A stretch of 64,000 nucleotides of DNA from Chryseobacterium oleae (lineage in GTDB: Bacteria > Bacteroidota > Bacteroidia > Flavobacteriales > Weeksellaceae), in the NCBI RefSeq assembly GCF_900115055.1, contig NZ_FOVD01000001.1, positions 186,001-250,000 of the forward strand, read 5' to 3'. Below the pieces are notes generated by a model. That model did not search any database. It was not told the origin of the DNA and saw only the letters and a program-made list of their open reading frames with translations. Both the position numbers and the translations under genes were made by a program. Shown piece after piece: positions 61,090 through 64,000 of this stretch (position 1 is the stretch's first letter; each line of letters opens with the position of its first letter).

Positions 61090-63678
61090 TTAATTTTCTG
61101 GTTCACCGCTTTCAAACAGATCCCCGATTACAGTACGGTCGTCATCCACAATACCGTCTCCCGTTTCCGGCTCTTCATATACTTCCGGCTCCTCTTCTAC
61201 AGGTTCCGGAATCGTAATATTAATGGTTTTTACTTTAAATTTAGTAAACTGGTTTCCGATGGCCTTGATTCCTTTTACGGTAATAAATTCATCAAGATGG
61301 ATCATTTCAGCATCGCGATCTTTGCCTTTATCTTTAGCAAAAATAATTTCTGCCGACGCTCCGTTTGCTACGATTACATTTTCGATGAATGATTTCGGGT
61401 GCTCCGAAGGCATGAAAGTCTGCAGATTCACAGTATTTTCAAGCAGGAATCTCTTGATGAAATACATATCTTTTTCACCGTCGTAATAGATGCAGGTCAC
61501 CGGCTGTTGCGGCTTCCATTTTTCAAGAACTAAGTATTCATCATCAAAACGGTTTCCAAGATCGAAAGAAACGAGCTTCACTTCACCGTTTGTATTGATG
61601 GTCAGAATTCTGTCGTCTCCTTTGAAACTACCTAAAAGAGTTCCTCTTGCATCTGCATTCAGTCTTCGCACGGTATCATCGAACCAGATTCTTCTTGGAG
61701 CCAGCGTAGAAACGCCTTCCTCTTTCATATCCACCTTTTTCACCGAATATTTAGTTACCAGGTTTCCTTTGGAATCTCTTCCTTTAATCGCAAGATCGGA
61801 GAAATCGATTTCCATTTTGTTTTTCCTGATCCTCGGATTGGGTTTCAACAACACGGTTACTGTTTCTGCCTCACCATTAGGATTGGCAGAGAAATACAGC
61901 ACTTCCGAGCCTTTTTTATCGGAGGCCAGCGGATAATCTGTGTTTCGGGTTACTGCCGTTACGGAGAAACGTTTCATATAATAAGGTCCGGCGGTGCCTT
62001 CACGGTAGATCATATTGTAAACCGTTCTTTTATCGTTTTTCTTCCATATGGCAACGCTCAGAAGGTCTTTTCCGACGAATATTTTCGCATCCACCTTCAC
62101 CACCTTCATAGTTCCGTCTTTTCTGAATATAATGATATCATCAATATCCGAACAGTCGAACAGATACTGATCTTTTTTCAGCGATGTTCCGATAAAGCCT
62201 TCCTCGAAATTGGCATAGAACTTTTCATTGGCTACCGCTACTTTAGTGGCATCAATGGTGTCAAAGATTCTAAGCTCCGTCTTTCTCTGTCTGTCTTTTC
62301 CGTATTTCTTCTGAATATTTAAATAATAATCAATCGCGTACGCAATCAGATTGGCAAGATTGTATTTTACCTGCTCTATTTTGCCTTCTAGTGCGGCTAT
62401 ATTTTCTTTAAATTTATCTAAATCGAATCTTGAAATTCTCTTGATCCTGATCTCCGTCAGTTTTAAAATATCTTCCTCTGTTACCGCTCTTAAAAGATGC
62501 TTGGTATGAGGTTTCAATCCTTTATCAATAGTTTTGATAACATCTTCCCAGGTCTTAACTTCTTCAATATCGTGATAGATCCTGTTCTCGATGAAGATTC
62601 TTTCCAGTGAAGAAAAATGCCAGCTTTCCTGAAGTTCATGAAGCTCGATTTCCAGTTCTTTTTTAAGTAAAGAAACTGTGTGCTCCGTATTCATTTTCAG
62701 AATGTCTGAAACATTCATAAACATCGGCTTATCGCCTACAATAACGCAGGCATTCGGAGAAATCGTTACCTGACAGTCTGTAAAGGCATACAGTGCATCA
62801 ATGGTTTTATCCGGTGATACATCATTATGAAGATGAATCAGGATCTCTACGGTATCTGAAGTATTATCTTCAATCTTTTTGATCTTGATCTTTCCTTTTT
62901 CGTTGGCCTTCAGGATAGAATCAATCAGGTCGCTCGTTGTTTTTGAGAAAGGAAGTTCAGAAATCACCAGCATATGTTTGTCGGTGTGGGTAATTCTTGC
63001 TCTCGCTCTTACTTTTCCTCCCCTGTGGCCGTCATTATATTCTGAAACATCCAGATAACCTGCCGTCATAAAATCCGGAAAGAGTTCAAATTTCTTTCCT
63101 TTCAAATGGGCAACAGAAGCATTGATCAGTTCATTGAAGTTATGCGGTAGGATTTTCGTGGAAAGTCCTACCCCGATTCCCTCTACTCCCTGTGCCAGAA
63201 GCAAAGGAAATTTAACGGGAAGATCAATGGGTTCGTTATTTCTGCCGTCATAGGATTTCGCCCATTCCGTGGTTTTCGGATTGAAGACCACCTCCAGTGC
63301 GAAAGGGGTCAGCCTGGCTTCAATATATCTTGCCGCTGCTGCAGAGTCTCCGGTATAGATATTTCCCCAGTTTCCCTGAGTATCTATCAAGAGTTCTTTC
63401 TGCCCGATCTGTACCATGGCATCGGTAATGGAAGCATCTCCGTGAGGGTGATACTTCATGGTATTCCCTACGATATTGGCTACTTTATTGTAACGGCCGT
63501 CTTCCAGTTCCCGCATAGAGTGCATGATCCTTCTCTGAACGGGTTTTAGCCCATCATAGACGGAAGGAATCGCTCTATCCAGAATTACATAGGAAGCATA
63601 GTCCAGAAACCAGTCTTTATAAAGTCCTGAGACTTTTTTCAAGCTCTCACCTTCGTGCGAGTTTTCTTCTGTCGTCAT
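61090..63678 (-). CDS. parC: DNA topoisomerase IV subunit A (GyrA/ParC type)
   Basis: An 862-residue type IIA topoisomerase breakage-rejoining subunit that acts with ParE to separate replicated chromosomes. The catalytic tyrosine is Tyr118 in ARYIEARLTP. The quinolone-contact loop is GDASITD (80-86), with Ala at the position equivalent to GyrA Ser83 and Asp at the 87-equivalent. The middle and C-terminal beta-pinwheel region (FVGKDLLSVAIWKKND, DDRILTINTNGEVKL) is as expected. It is preceded by a small gene whose start is outside the window and followed by rhomboid. Confidence 0.94.
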   Translation of the reverse strand: MTTEENSHEGESLKKVSGLYKDWFLDYASYVILDRAIPSVYDGLKPVQRRIMHSMRELEDGRYNKVANIVGNTMKYHPHGDASITDAMVQIGQKELLIDTQGNWGNIYTGDSAAAARYIEARLTPFALEVVFNPKTTEWAKSYDGRNNEPIDLPVKFPLLLAQGVEGIGVGLSTKILPHNFNELINASVAHLKGKKFELFPDFMTAGYLDVSEYNDGHRGGKVRARARITHTDKHMLVISELPFSKTTSDLIDSILKANEKGKIKIKKIEDNTSDTVEILIHLHNDVSPDKTIDALYAFTDCQVTISPNACVIVGDKPMFMNVSDILKMNTEHTVSLLKKELEIELHELQESWHFSSLERIFIENRIYHDIEEVKTWEDVIKTIDKGLKPHTKHLLRAVTEEDILKLTEIRIKRISRFDLDKFKENIAALEGKIEQVKYNLANLIAYAIDYYLNIQKKYGKDRQRKTELRIFDTIDATKVAVANEKFYANFEEGFIGTSLKKDQYLFDCSDIDDIIIFRKDGTMKVVKVDAKIFVGKDLLSVAIWKKNDKRTVYNMIYREGTAGPYYMKRFSVTAVTRNTDYPLASDKKGSEVLYFSANPNGEAETVTVLLKPNPRIRKNKMEIDFSDLAIKGRDSKGNLVTKYSVKKVDMKEEGVSTLAPRRIWFDDTVRRLNADARGTLLGSFKGDDRILTINTNGEVKLVSFDLGNRFDDEYLVLEKWKPQQPVTCIYYDGEKDMYFIKRFLLENTVNLQTFMPSEHPKSFIENVIVANGASAEIIFAKDKGKDRDAEMIHLDEFITVKGIKAIGNQFTKFKVKTINITIPEPVEEEPEVYEEPETGDGIVDDDRTVIGDLFESGEPEN

Positions 63679-63684
63679 TTATTT

Positions 63685-64000
63685 TTAATCATTTTTCTCT
63701 TCATTAGCTTTCACTACTTTATTCAGAGAGAGTTTTAAATCGTTTACTTCTTTTTGGCTCAGATAAGATATTTCATATTTGAGGATAGTAGAACCGCTAT
63801 TCTTACTTGAAATTGTAATATATAATCTTTTGATAAAGAATACATTAACAACCTCATATTTCATCAGTTTATACTTCGGAAATTCATCATGAAGCGGTCT
63901 GTCTAAAAAAGGAATAATGTTCCTGTTTTTAAAGTTCAGCGCTTCTCCGTCACTGTCGTATTCAAAGATCTGTCTGCCGTTCAGGTGAAAAATCACCAGC
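63685..64000 (-). CDS. Hypothetical protein, 5' end outside the window
   Basis: The frame covers at least 103 codons and remains open to the window edge, so it is truncated at its 5' end. It is beta-rich (EYDSDGEALNFKNRNIIPFL, YEVVNVFFIKRLYITISSKN) with no recognised family. It ends 6 bp before the parC start on the same strand and is probably in its operon. Confidence 0.6.
   Translation of the reverse strand, partial: LVIFHLNGRQIFEYDSDGEALNFKNRNIIPFLDRPLHDEFPKYKLMKYEVVNVFFIKRLYITISSKNSGSTILKYEISYLSQKEVNDLKLSLNKVVKANEEKND

Overview
The window is most consistent with a chromosome segment of a Bacteroidota species of the Flavobacteriia, probably Chryseobacterium or a close Weeksellaceae relative. 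This is inferred from five things. The DNA is AT-rich. Promoters repeatedly show the Bacteroidota -7 box TAnnTTTG with a TTTG-like -33 element, and no Shine-Dalgarno pattern is obvious. Two proteins end in type IX secretion (T9SS) sorting tails. There are three GLPGLI-family proteins. A chromosomal subclass B1 metallo-beta-lactamase resembles the IND/CGB type. No prophage, insertion sequence, CRISPR array or rRNA operon was seen.

Layout. 0.2-7.4 kb: a J-domain-like/KTSC protein, then a TetR-controlled tripartite RND efflux operon (tetR-tolC-MFP-RND, minus strand). 7.8-16.8 kb: mostly minus-strand housekeeping and accessory genes (CvfB-like RNA-binding protein, arylamine N-acetyltransferase, AraC regulator, DUF4476 protein, dihydrolipoyl dehydrogenase, cupin, glycosyltransferase). 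16.2-21.2 kb: recQ with a coupled PH-like membrane protein, divergent from kdsD (arabinose-5-phosphate isomerase) and tatC. 21.5-30.7 kb: a plus-strand block with a T9SS-secreted reprolysin-like metalloprotease, a four-gene DoxX/DUF2071/methyltransferase/membrane-protein operon, and periplasmic M1 and M61 peptidases. 30.7-35.4 kb: B1 metallo-beta-lactamase, histidine kinase, DacB/PBP4 and peptidase E. 35.4-43.1 kb: TPR protein, YdeI/OmdA-like protein, transaldolase (fsa), then a minus-strand BlaI - M56 (BlaR1-like) - GLPGLI - acetyltransferase - GLPGLI series. 43.5-50.2 kb: accessory genes including ATP-grasp, GNAT/MocR divergent pair, an Ada-like zinc protein, and a small secreted peptide plus GLPGLI pair. 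50.3-50.7 kb: four identical tandem initiator tRNA genes. 50.8-55.2 kb: sua5/tsaC, CPBP protease, yaaA, prmC, a serine hydrolase and a DUF4180 protein. 55.3-64 kb: epimerase/SDR pair, a membrane-tethered AraC regulator, a T9SS YCF48-like repeat protein, rhomboid, parC, and a truncated hypothetical at the edge.

How parts work together. The efflux operon and the blaI operon share one promoter design: -33 and -7 boxes 19 bp apart, with one operator just upstream and one just downstream. Several promoters fix start codons. At least two genes (sua5 and the YdeI-like gene) appear nearly leaderless.

The most unusual content is between the genes. (1) A family of about 170-bp elements with terminal inverted repeats TTAAACGCAAAG/CTTTGCGTTTAA and a central GAATCAAT/ATTGATTC hairpin (two full copies, one half copy). 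(2) Tracts of seven to eight degenerate 7-bp repeats at three or more loci. (3) Long perfect palindromes centred on TTTGAAA. (4) Hairpins in the spacers of the tRNA array that show a compensatory base-pair change. These four, plus the secreted peptide/GLPGLI pair and a RecQ that has lost most of its zinc-binding cysteines, are the observations most worth a second look. All function calls come from reading sequence by eye; no database search was run.
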